NCBI RefSeq assembly: GCF_009793335.1
Contig: NZ_WING01000001.1
Location: 5,270,001 to 5,334,000 of the forward strand
From: Actinomadura sp. J1-007
GTDB lineage: Bacteria; Actinomycetota; Actinomycetes; Streptosporangiales; Streptosporangiaceae
DNA length: 64,000 bases
Direction: 5' to 3'
The notes beneath the pieces were generated by a model. That model made no database searches and was not told the origin of the DNA. It saw only the letters and a program-made list of their open reading frames with translations. Below are positions 14,037 to 21,313 of the stretch, piece by piece; the first letter of the stretch is position 1, and every line of letters begins with the position of its first letter. The translations under genes and the position numbers were made by a program.

Positions 14037-15305
14037 ATGCCGCTCGAAGCGGCGCTTCCGGCGTGCGCCGATCCGCACCGCCACGCGCGGCTGCTGTCCA
14101 TGGTCCGGGACGCGACGCTCGCGGGCGGCAGGCCGCCCGCGCCGCCTCGGGGGATCATCGCCGAGTCCTGGCGGCGGGTCCGCGGCCTCGGCGTCGACGC
14201 CGACCGCGGGTCCAACGGGCAGCCGCTGGACGTCGCCGAGGTGGAGCGAAGACGGGCGGAGTCGAGGCTCGCCGAGGTCCTCGACACGCTGCGCCACGGG
14301 CTGGTGTCGCTCGCCGACGACGGCAACCACATCATGGTCGTCGCCGACGCCGAGGGCTGCCTGCTGTGGCGCGAGGGCCGCACGGGGGTGCGCTCCAACG
14401 CCGAGTCGCTCGGGTTCGTCGAGGGCGCGGTGTGGGACGAGGCGTCGGTCGGCACCAACGGGATCGGCACGGCGCTCGTCTCGCGGCACCCGCTCCAGGT
14501 GTTCGGCGCCGAGCACTACGTCCGCACGCACCACCCCTGGATCTGCACGGCCGCGCCGCTGCACGACCCGGTGGACGGGCGGCTGCTCGGCGTCGTGGAC
14601 GTCAGCGGGCCCGTCTCCACGGCCCACCCGAGCACGCTCGGCCTGGTGTCGTCGGTCACGCATCTCGCCGAGGCGCGGCTGCGCATGACGCACGGCAACG
14701 AGCTGGCGTCGCTGCGGGCGGTCGCGGCGCCCGTCCTCGCCCGGATCGCCGGGCCCGCCGTGGTCACCGACCGGCACGGCTGGGTCGCGGCGGCGGCCGA
14801 CCTGCTGCCGCCCGACCGGGTGACGCTGCCCGACGACGTCGAACGGGGCGCGGGGTTCGTCCCGGGGCTCGGCCACTGTCGGTTCGAGCCGCTGTTCGAC
14901 GGGTGGCTCGTCCGCGTCGACCCGGCCGAGTCCGACCGCCCGACGACGCTCCGGCTCGACCTGCGCGGCGACCCGCCGTCGGTCGTCGTCGCGGGCCCGA
15001 GCGGCCGGTGGCGGCACCGGCTGAGCCGCAGGCACGCCGAGATCCTGTTCGTGCTCGCCCGGCGGCCGGGGGGTTGCAGCGCCGCGGAACTGTCCGCCGA
15101 ACTCTTCGGCGACTCGGCGCACACCGTCACCGTCCGGGCGGAGATGTCGCGGCTGCGGCGGCGGCTCGGAAGCGTCGTCGGTGGCGGCCCGTACCGCATC
15201 CAGTCCTGGCTGGACGTCGCGTGCCTGCTGCCCGACGATCCCGCCGACCTGCTCCCCGGCGCCACCGCCCCGGCCGTGCGCGCGCACCGCGCGGGCGCCC
15301 CCTAA
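14037..15305 (+). CDS. GAF-domain regulator with winged-helix DNA-binding C-terminus
   Basis: This 422-residue cytoplasmic regulator starts like AcoR-family activators: HARLLSMVRDATLAGG...IIAESWRRVRGLGVD, then a GAF sensor domain (about residues 75-220) with VVADAEGCLLWREG, GFVEGAVWDEASVGTNGIGTAL and HHPWICTAAPLHDPVDGRLLGVVDVSG. There is no AAA+ domain. Instead the C-terminus (about 325-395: HAEILFVLARRPGGCSAAELSAELFG...VRAEMSRLRRRLG) is an OmpR-like winged helix. The GAF pocket may bind an aromatic or other small ligand. A good promoter and a G-rich ribosome-binding site precede it. It is followed by the orphan response regulator on the same strand. Ligand and targets are unknown. Confidence 0.75.
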   Translation: MPLEAALPACADPHRHARLLSMVRDATLAGGRPPAPPRGIIAESWRRVRGLGVDADRGSNGQPLDVAEVERRRAESRLAEVLDTLRHGLVSLADDGNHIMVVADAEGCLLWREGRTGVRSNAESLGFVEGAVWDEASVGTNGIGTALVSRHPLQVFGAEHYVRTHHPWICTAAPLHDPVDGRLLGVVDVSGPVSTAHPSTLGLVSSVTHLAEARLRMTHGNELASLRAVAAPVLARIAGPAVVTDRHGWVAAAADLLPPDRVTLPDDVERGAGFVPGLGHCRFEPLFDGWLVRVDPAESDRPTTLRLDLRGDPPSVVVAGPSGRWRHRLSRRHAEILFVLARRPGGCSAAELSAELFGDSAHTVTVRAEMSRLRRRLGSVVGGGPYRIQSWLDVACLLPDDPADLLPGATAPAVRAHRAGAP

Positions 15306-15383
15306 CCGGAGCGCCGGGCCCCCTGCAACTCCCCGCAACCCTTTACTTGACGGCTCCGCGCGGCAAACGATGAAGACGCTATA

Positions 15384-15397
15384 CGGATAGCTATCCG
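15384..15397. promoter_or_regulatory. Operator-like palindrome CGGATAGCTATCCG
   Basis: This is a perfect 14-bp palindrome about 100 bp upstream of the orphan response regulator. The same element with one base changed (CGGATAGTTATCCG) occurs at 18491-18504 inside the doxX promoter next to the TetR gene. Two copies 3 kb apart in one locus suggest a shared repressor, most likely the TetR at 18565. Confidence 0.55.
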
Positions 15398-15494
15398 GAC
15401 CGATGCGGACACGCTCCCGCAACGCAAGACCGACACCCGCCCGAGGGACCGTGCCAACGGGGTCGTCCTCAGCTCACCCCCGCCAGGAGGAACC

Positions 15495-16187
15495 GTGCAT
15501 GTGCTCGTCGTGGACGCCGACCCGTCCGAATCCGATGCCCTGACCCGCAACCTGCGCCGGCACGGCTACCAGGTCGAGCGGGTCGAGACCGGGACCACCG
15601 CCCTGCGCCGCTACCGGCGCGCGGACCTGCTGCTGCTCGACCTGGACCTGCCCGACATCGACGGCCTGGAGGTGTGCCGCGCCATCCGGGGCCGCAGCGA
15701 GCTGCCGATCATCACCCTGACCGAGCGCGGCGACGTGGTGGACCGGGTCCTCGGGCTCCAGGCCGGGTCCGACGACTTCCTGGTCAAGCCGTACGGGTTC
15801 CAGGAGCTGATGGCCCGCATCGAGGCCGTCATGCGCCGCGTCCACCCGCGCCCGTCCGTGCCCGGGCCGCTCACCCACGGCCCGCTCAGGATCAACCCCC
15901 GCTCCCGCGAGGCCCGCCTGAACGGCGAGGTCGTCGAGCTCACCCGCAAGGAGTTCGACCTGCTGCACCTGCTCGCCTCCCGGGCCGGGGCCGTCGTGTC
16001 CCGCAAGGAGGTCATGTCGCAGGTCTGGGGACACGTCTGGACGACGTCGAGCCGCACCCTCGACATGCACGTCAGCAGCCTGCGCCGCAAGCTCGGCGAC
16101 AGCGACTGGATCGTCACGGTACGCGGCGTGGGCTTCCGCCTCGTCCTGCCCGCCTCCGAGGCCCAGCCGCTCCCCCGCGGCGTCTGA
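15495..16187 (+). CDS. Orphan OmpR-family response regulator
   Basis: The 230-residue protein has a receiver domain (1-115) followed by an OmpR winged helix (about 125-220). The phospho-acceptor is Asp49 in LLLLDLDLPDIDG, the acidic pair is near Asp7 and Asp9, and the conserved Lys is in FLVKPYGFQEL. DNA-binding signatures include LTRKEFDLLHLLASRAGAVVSRKEV and RTLDMHVSSLRRKLG. The GTG start has a perfect AGGAGG at 15485-15490. No histidine kinase is adjacent, so it is an orphan. The CGGATAG palindrome upstream suggests control by the locus TetR. Confidence 0.88.
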   Translation: MHVLVVDADPSESDALTRNLRRHGYQVERVETGTTALRRYRRADLLLLDLDLPDIDGLEVCRAIRGRSELPIITLTERGDVVDRVLGLQAGSDDFLVKPYGFQELMARIEAVMRRVHPRPSVPGPLTHGPLRINPRSREARLNGEVVELTRKEFDLLHLLASRAGAVVSRKEVMSQVWGHVWTTSSRTLDMHVSSLRRKLGDSDWIVTVRGVGFRLVLPASEAQPLPRGV

Positions 16188-16242
16188 CCCGCCCGCACGG
16201 CGTCTGACCCGCCCGCGCCCGTCGGCCGCCCCTTCTGGACCC

Positions 16243-16306
16243 GTTCGCGCTGTACCGGCCCGCTCGCGCTGTACCGGCCCGTTCGCGCCGTACCGGCCCG
16301 TTCGCC
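16243..16306. repeat. 19-bp tandem repeat, three copies plus a partial fourth
   Basis: Units at 16243-16261, 16262-16280 and 16281-16299 read GTTCGCGCTGTACCGGCCC with one substitution in each of copies 2 and 3; a truncated copy follows. They lie in the gap between the convergent response regulator and MFS genes. Just upstream, about 20 bp around the stop codon (CGGCGTCTGACCCGCCCGC) is also duplicated in tandem, so this gap is prone to slippage. Confidence 0.75.
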
Positions 16307-16388
16307 CGGGTCGGTCGTGTGCGTCGCGTGGGGCGGGGGACGGCACCGCCCGCGCGCGGGCGAGTCCGCGGCCGCGCGCGGGCGGCGG

Positions 16389-17861
16389 TCAGCCGGTCGG
16401 CTCGGCGCCCTTCGCGGGCCGCCCGTCCTCGGGCGGGGCCGGGCGCGCCCGGACCAGCGCGAGGGCGAGCAGCGCGCCGGCGGCCGCGAGCCCCGCGTCC
16501 ATCAGGTAGCCGGTGGAGTAGCCGGAGACGAGGCGCTCGGTCTCGTCGCCGCCGCCGTGCTCGGTCAGCGCCAGCGCCGCGGCGACGACCGCCGCGATGC
16601 CGACCGCGAAGCCGATCTGCTGGGCGGTGTTGACCACGCCGGACGCGAGGCCCTGGTCGTCCTCGCGCAGGCCGCTCGTCGCGCCGATCGTCACCGCGAC
16701 GAACGCCAGCCCGAGGCCGAACCCCGTCACGGTGAAGCCGGGCAGCACGTCGGTGGCGTAGGCGCCGTCCGGCGAGACGCCCGCGAGCAGCAGCGAGCCG
16801 ACGCCGATGATCGCCAGGCCGGCGGCGAGGACCCGGCCCGCGCCGAGCCGTCCGGTGATCCGGGACGCGACCGACGAGCCGACCAGCACCAGGGCGCTGT
16901 TGGGGACGAACGCGAGCCCGGTCTCCAGCGCCGACAGGCCGAGCACGCGCTGCGCGTAGAGGGTCGTGAAGAACAGCTGCGAGGAGATGATCGTGGTGAG
17001 CAGCAGCGCCGCGACGTTCGACCCGGTCACGCCCGGCACCCGGAAGAGCCGGAACGCGACGAGCGGGCTGCGCACGTGCCGTTCGATCAGGACGAACGCG
17101 GCGAGCAGCAGGACGGAGGCGGCCAGCAGGACGAGCGGCGCGGGCGCGTCGAACCCGTCCTGCTCGCCGCGGGTGAGGCCGAAGATGAGCAGGCCGAGCC
17201 CGAGCGTCACGGCGACCGCGCCCGGCAGGTCCAGCCGGCTCCGGGCCCCGGCGGCCCCGCCAGGCGGCAGCAGCCGCCGCGCCGCGAGCGCGGCGGCGAG
17301 CCCGATCGGGATGTTGATGAAGAAGACCCACTCCCAGCCGAGCGCGGCGGTCAGCACCCCGCCGACGATCAGGCCCGTGGCGCCCGCGGCGCCGCCGCTC
17401 GCGCCCCACACGCCGAGGGCGCGGTTGCGCTCGGGGCCCTCGTCGAACAGCGTGACCAGCAGCGACAGGGCGGCGGGCGAGACCATGGCGCTCGCCAGCC
17501 CCTGGAGCGCGCGGCCCGCGAGCAGGACCCAGCTCGCCGGGGCGAGCCCGCACAGCAGGGACGCGGCGGCGAACAGCAGCAGGCCCGCGACGAACAGCCG
17601 CCGCCGGCCGTAGAGGTCGGCCACCCGCCCGGCCAGGATCAGGAACCCGCCGAACGTCAGCGCGTACAGGGAGATCACGTACTGGAGCTCCGCCTGCGAG
17701 GCGAACCCGAACTCCGACCGGATCGCGGGCAGCGCCACGTTCACGATCGTGGTGTCGAGGATGACCGTGAACTGCGCGGAGCACAGCAGCAGGAGCGCGA
17801 GCCCCCGGTGGCGCACCTCCCGGCCGGACGCCGGGGTGCTCGTTCGGACGCGGCTTGCCAT
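16389..17861 (-). CDS. MFS drug/metabolite exporter, DHA2 (14-helix) type
   Basis: The 490-residue protein has the DHA2 family signatures: LDTTIVNVALPAIRSEFGF in helix 1, GRVADLYGRRRLFVAG in the loop 2-3 motif A, and GRALQGLASAMVSPAALSLLVTLF in helix 4. A long hydrophobic profile is consistent with 14 transmembrane segments. It should export a small hydrophobic molecule by proton antiport. The ATG at 17861 lies 26 bp downstream of the doxX stop, so the two genes are probably co-transcribed and repressed by the adjacent TetR. It is the best candidate for the exporter of the aminobenzoate-locus product. Confidence 0.85.
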   Translation of the reverse strand: MASRVRTSTPASGREVRHRGLALLLLCSAQFTVILDTTIVNVALPAIRSEFGFASQAELQYVISLYALTFGGFLILAGRVADLYGRRRLFVAGLLLFAAASLLCGLAPASWVLLAGRALQGLASAMVSPAALSLLVTLFDEGPERNRALGVWGASGGAAGATGLIVGGVLTAALGWEWVFFINIPIGLAAALAARRLLPPGGAAGARSRLDLPGAVAVTLGLGLLIFGLTRGEQDGFDAPAPLVLLAASVLLLAAFVLIERHVRSPLVAFRLFRVPGVTGSNVAALLLTTIISSQLFFTTLYAQRVLGLSALETGLAFVPNSALVLVGSSVASRITGRLGAGRVLAAGLAIIGVGSLLLAGVSPDGAYATDVLPGFTVTGFGLGLAFVAVTIGATSGLREDDQGLASGVVNTAQQIGFAVGIAAVVAAALALTEHGGGDETERLVSGYSTGYLMDAGLAAAGALLALALVRARPAPPEDGRPAKGAEPTG

Positions 17862-17887
17862 CGTGGCCTTTCGGTGTCGGTGCGGGG

Positions 17888-18448
17888 TCAGCTCGCGCGC
17901 GCGGCGGGCTCGGACGGCCCGGCGGGCTCGGGCGGCGCGGAACCGGCGGGCGCGCGGCGTCCGGCCAGCGAGCCGGCGGCCGTCACGACGCCGAGCGCGA
18001 TCGCGCCGAGGCCCCACCACAGGCCCGTCTCGGCGTAGCCGTAGGCGTGGTCGACCGCGACCCGCCCGGGGCCGTGCACGGCGAACCCGGCGGCCAGCGT
18101 GCCGAGCACGAGCGGGTACTCGTAGCCGCCGTTCTGCGCCCAGAGCCCGTTGGCGCCGTGCGCAGCGACCGCCGCGTTGATCATGATGCCGATCACCCCG
18201 GCGGCGGCGAGCGGGGTGAGCAGGCCGAGCGCGAGGCCGAGGCCCGCGGCGAGCTCGGTGAGCCCCGCGAGCACCGCCATGGCCTTGCCGCGCGAGTAGC
18301 CGAGGCTTTCGAAGCCGCGGCCGGTGGCCTCGGGGCCGTCGCCGCCGAACCAGCCGAACAGCTTCTGCGTCCCGTGCGCCGCGAGCAGCAGCCCGGCGGG
18401 GGCGCGCACGAGGAGCAGGCCCACATCCTCAAGTACGACCTCTTGCAT
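17888..18448 (-). CDS. DoxX-family membrane protein
   Basis: The protein is 186 residues with four predicted membrane helices in the DoxX arrangement: DVGLLLVRAPAGLLLAAHGTQKLFGWFGG, AMAVLAGLTELAAGLGLALGLLTPLAAAGVIGIMI, YPLVLGTLAAGFAVHG and GLWWGLGAIALGVVTAAG. DoxX relatives act in membrane redox or thiol systems, but the exact role here is unknown. The ATG at 18448 has GGGAG seven bases upstream; a longer ORF start at 18487 overlaps the promoter and is unlikely. It is the first gene of a doxX-MFS transcript controlled by the promoter/operator at 18483-18512. Confidence 0.8.
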   Translation of the reverse strand: MQEVVLEDVGLLLVRAPAGLLLAAHGTQKLFGWFGGDGPEATGRGFESLGYSRGKAMAVLAGLTELAAGLGLALGLLTPLAAAGVIGIMINAAVAAHGANGLWAQNGGYEYPLVLGTLAAGFAVHGPGRVAVDHAYGYAETGLWWGLGAIALGVVTAAGSLAGRRAPAGSAPPEPAGPSEPAARAS

Positions 18449-18482
18449 GGTCGGCTCCCTCGATGGATTACAATCCACCTCG

Positions 18483-18512
18483 AACATAATCGGATAGTTA
18501 TCCGGATGTCAA
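18483..18512 (-). promoter_or_regulatory. doxX-MFS promoter with operator in the spacer
   Basis: On the minus strand, TTGACA (18512-18507) is followed by an 18-bp spacer and TATGTT (18488-18483). The spacer contains the palindrome CGGATAGTTATCCG (18491-18504). A repressor bound there would block polymerase directly, the classic TetR arrangement. The divergent TetR gene starts 60 bp away. A second inverted repeat, GGATTACAATCC, lies near 18464-18475 in the doxX leader. Confidence 0.65.
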
Positions 18513-18564
18513 CGGCGGACGCGCGCACGCCCGGCGCGTCGCGGCCGGTGAGGAGCGCGAACGC

Positions 18565-19284
18565 ATGAGCCGTGAACCGGCGCGGCGCCGCGGCCGGCGC
18601 CGCCTGGACCTGCCGGTGGCCGGGGCGGAGCGGCCGCGGCGCGCCGACGCGGTGCGCAACCGCGGCAGGATCCTCGCCATCGCCGCCGACATCGTGGCGA
18701 CCCGGGGCGTCACCGCCCTCACCATGAACGAGGTCGCCGCCGCGGCGGGCGTCGGCGTCGGCACGGTCTACCGCCGGTTCGGCGACCTGGCGGGACTGAT
18801 CGGGGCCGTGATGGACGAGCGGGAGAGCCGGCTCCAGGAGTCGTTCATGGCCGGGGCCCCGCCGCTCGGGCCGGGCGCGCCGCCCGCCGAGCGCGTCCGC
18901 GCGTTCCTGCACGCCTATGTCGACCTGCTGGACGACTACGCGCCGCTCATGGCCGTCGCCGAGGCGACCTCCTCGACCGGGCGGTTCCGCGGCGGCGCGT
19001 ACGCCGTCCACCACGTCCACCTCACGACGCTGATCGGCGAGGCGCTGCCCGGCGGGGACGCGCACTACCTCGCCGACGCGCTGCTGGCGCCGCTGGCCGC
19101 CGGGCTGTTCGTGCACCACAGGCACGAGCGGGGGATGAGCACCGAGCGCATCAAGGCGGGCCTCGACGAGATCGTCGGCGGCCTCCTCACCGCGGCCCCG
19201 CGTACGGCTTCCGGGCGCGCCGGGTCCGGCCGGTCCCCGCGGGGAGGGCCGGCCGGACGCGGGGAGCCCGATCAGCGGGCGTAG
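18565..19284 (+). CDS. TetR-family repressor, divergent from doxX-MFS
   Basis: This 239-residue protein has an N-terminal TetR HTH (about residues 28-75: NRGRILAIAADIVATRGVTALTMNEVAAAAGVGVGTVYRRFGDLAGLIGAV) and a mostly helical ligand-binding domain ending in a glycine/arginine-rich tail. The start has GAGGAGCG at 18549-18556. It is divergently placed from doxX and the exporter, whose promoter carries a palindrome in its spacer, so it probably represses them and may respond to the exported compound. Its 3' end overlaps the convergent DUF6506 gene by 13 bp. Confidence 0.85.
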   Translation: MSREPARRRGRRRLDLPVAGAERPRRADAVRNRGRILAIAADIVATRGVTALTMNEVAAAAGVGVGTVYRRFGDLAGLIGAVMDERESRLQESFMAGAPPLGPGAPPAERVRAFLHAYVDLLDDYAPLMAVAEATSSTGRFRGGAYAVHHVHLTTLIGEALPGGDAHYLADALLAPLAAGLFVHHRHERGMSTERIKAGLDEIVGGLLTAAPRTASGRAGSGRSPRGGPAGRGEPDQRA

Positions 19285-19847
19285 AGCACCGAGCCGACGC
19301 CGACGCCGGGGCCCACGGCCTCGATGACCCCGGCGGTCGCCGCCGGTCCGAGGCCCCGGTAGAGCTCGACCAGCGTGACGCCCTCGTCCGCGGCGAGGGC
19401 CGCGGCGGCGCCGGCGGCCGAGGCGTCGTCCGGCACCGGGACGAACAGCATCCGCACGATGCCCGCCTCGATCGCGTACCGGTCCGCGACGGGGTCCGCG
19501 CCGTCCTCCCGGTACAGCAGGGCCATGCGGACCCGCTCGCCCTCGTGCAGGCTCCGGTCGAACGCCGCCGCCGCCGGGATCGACTCCACCCCGAACACGC
19601 ACACCCCGACCGGGACCCCGTTCCGGACGGCCTCGGCCACGCGGGCGCTCGTGCGCGGGCCGAGCCCGCCGCACACCTCGATCCGCTCGGCCCCGTCCGC
19701 CACCAGGGACGGCGCGACCCGGACGGCGGTGTCCGGGTCGGCGGCCGGGACGAACACCGTCCGCGACCCGCCGTTCTCCCGCACGTACCGGTCGGCGTAC
19801 GGGTCCGCGCCCGGCCGGGCGTAGATGATCGCCTCGCTGCTGCCCAT
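19272..19847 (-). CDS. Tandem-duplicated DUF6506-like protein
   Basis: The 191-residue protein consists of two homologous halves. Half 1 (about 6-98) runs IIYARPGADPYADRYV...VFVPAADPDTAVRVAPSLVADGAERIEVCGGLGPRTSARVAEAVRNGVPVGVCVFG. Half 2 (about 108-191) runs LLYREDGADPVADRYA...LFVPVPDDASAAGAAAALAADEGVTLVELYRGLGPAATAGVIEAVGPGVGVGSVLY. Single copies of this pattern (AFIY..PGADP...ELCGGFG...AVG) are stand-alone DUF6506 proteins of about 100 residues with unknown function. It lies 14 bp after the gene at 20269 and is the last gene of the long minus-strand set. A role as a small alpha/beta enzyme or binding protein of the pathway is possible but unproven. Confidence 0.65.
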   Translation of the reverse strand: MGSSEAIIYARPGADPYADRYVRENGGSRTVFVPAADPDTAVRVAPSLVADGAERIEVCGGLGPRTSARVAEAVRNGVPVGVCVFGVESIPAAAAFDRSLHEGERVRMALLYREDGADPVADRYAIEAGIVRMLFVPVPDDASAAGAAAALAADEGVTLVELYRGLGPAATAGVIEAVGPGVGVGSVLYAR

Positions 19848-19861
19848 CGCGTTCCTTCCTC

Positions 19862-20269
19862 TCAGCGGGGCCGCAGCCCCGCGCAGATCAGCCCGCTCGC
19901 CACGGCCGTCCCGGCGGCGGAGGCGGCGAACACCCAGCGGCTCCGGGACGGCAGGCTCCGCCACAGCAGGACGGTGGTGACGCCGTCCACGGCGTCGGCC
20001 ACGCCGCCCGCGGCGAGCCACGCGCCCGCGGCGCGGTCCCGGGCGGCGAGCGCGGCGAGCGCCCCCGCCCCGAGCATCAGGTCGCGGCCCCCGTGGCCGC
20101 GGCCGAGCACCTGCACGGCGGGCCGCGCGTCGGTGCCCTCCGCGCTCTCGCCGAGCCAGGACCGGGCCAGCCGGTCGGGCCGCAGCACGGTCGACAGCCC
20201 GATGGTCACGCGGGCGGCGGCCATCGCGGTCGCGGCGGCCGTCGCCAGTCTCGGGTCGCGCAGGTCCAT
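19862..20269 (-). CDS. DUF4267-like small membrane protein
   Basis: The product is 135 residues, with hydrophobic segments around AATAMAAARVTIGLSTVLRP, GAGALAALAARDRAAGAWLAAGGVADAVDGVTTVLLW and WVFAASAAGTAVASGLICAGL, so three or four membrane helices. The pattern RPDRLARSWLG...GRGHGGRDLMLGAGAL matches the DUF4267 family, whose function is unknown. It sits 18 bp downstream of the O-methyltransferase and 14 bp upstream of the DUF6506 gene on the same transcript. A second DUF4267-like gene lies at 36537. Confidence 0.55.
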   Translation of the reverse strand: MDLRDPRLATAAATAMAAARVTIGLSTVLRPDRLARSWLGESAEGTDARPAVQVLGRGHGGRDLMLGAGALAALAARDRAAGAWLAAGGVADAVDGVTTVLLWRSLPSRSRWVFAASAAGTAVASGLICAGLRPR

Positions 20270-20287
20270 GGGTTCTCCCTTTCCGGC

Positions 20288-21313
20288 TCAGGCCGCCTCG
20301 GCGGTGAGCACGCTGATCGGCGAGGAGGACGGCCAGGTCCCGGTGTGCCGCAGCCCGGCGGCGTCGAAGAGCTTGGCGAACTCGGCCTCGGTGCGCTCCC
20401 GGCCGCCGTGCAGCGCCAGCATCGTGAGGTCCATCGCCTTGGCCGGGTGCGGGACGTCGCCCTCGGGCACGACCGCGTCCACCACGACGACCCGCCCGCC
20501 TCCGGACAGGGCCCGGCGGACGTTCGCGAGGACGCGTTCGGCCCGCGCGTCGTCCCAGTCGTGCAAGACGCGGCACAGCACGTACGCGTCGCCCCCGGGC
20601 GGGACGGACTCGAAGAAGTCGCCGCCCACCACGCTCGCGCGGTCGGCGACCCCGGCCTCCGCGAGTACGGCGCCCGCGCCCGCCATCGCCTGGGGACGGT
20701 CGTGGACGGTCGCCGTCATGCCCGGATGGCGGCGCAGCAGCGCGGCCGCCAGGTGGCCGTGGCCGCCGCCGACGTCCACCAGGCGCCGGACGCCGGAGAA
20801 GTCGTACGCCTCCAGCGCCGCCGCGTGCACCTGCCGGGTGTCGTTGCCCATCGCCCGGTCGAACAGCGCGCCGAGGTCGGGGCGGGACTCCAGGTGCGTC
20901 CACCAGTCCGTGCCGAAGACGTGCTCGAACGCCGAGCGCCCGGTGCGGACGCTGTGCGCCAGCTCGCCCCACGACCGCCAGTGCTCGGGCAGCCCCCTGA
21001 TCCTGGCGAGGTCGCGGATGGAGTCCGGGGAGCCCGTCCGCAGGACGTCCGCCAGCGGCGTCAGCGCGAACGTCCGCGGGGACGGCTCGGTGAAGACGCC
21101 GGCGGCGGCGAGGCAGCGCAGCGCGCGGTGCAGGGCGTCCGGGTCGCTGCCGGTGTGGTGCGCCAGCTCCTCGACCGAGCGCGGGCCCCGGGCGAGCAGG
21201 TCGGCCACGCCGAGCTCGGCCGCCACGGAGATGAGCTGGGCGATCAGCGCGCCGTCCATGAGCGCGGTGAGCCGTACGGACGGCGGCTCGCCCGCCGCGT
21301 CAGGCCGTTCCAT
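20288..21313 (-). CDS. O-methyltransferase of the aminobenzoate locus
   Basis: At 341 residues it has the same two-domain architecture as the enzyme at 6686: an N-terminal winged-helix dimerisation domain (ISVAAELGVADLLARGPRSVEELA) and a SAM-binding Rossmann fold with LVDVGGGHGHLAAALLRRHP (about residue 170) and the catalytic-type segment RVLHDWDDARAERVLANV. Relatives methylate hydroxyls of aromatic polyketides and phenols. It overlaps the 3' end of the preceding monooxygenase by 14 bp, so translation is coupled. It probably methylates a hydroxyl introduced by one of the locus flavoenzymes. Confidence 0.85.
   Translation of the reverse strand: MERPDAAGEPPSVRLTALMDGALIAQLISVAAELGVADLLARGPRSVEELAHHTGSDPDALHRALRCLAAAGVFTEPSPRTFALTPLADVLRTGSPDSIRDLARIRGLPEHWRSWGELAHSVRTGRSAFEHVFGTDWWTHLESRPDLGALFDRAMGNDTRQVHAAALEAYDFSGVRRLVDVGGGHGHLAAALLRRHPGMTATVHDRPQAMAGAGAVLAEAGVADRASVVGGDFFESVPPGGDAYVLCRVLHDWDDARAERVLANVRRALSGGGRVVVVDAVVPEGDVPHPAKAMDLTMLALHGGRERTEAEFAKLFDAAGLRHTGTWPSSSPISVLTAEAA

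Noticed and set aside
15384..15397. Palindrome considered as a transcription terminator of the GAF regulator gene
   Set aside because: There is no loop in the 14-bp palindrome and a matching copy occurs inside a promoter, so an operator is more likely.
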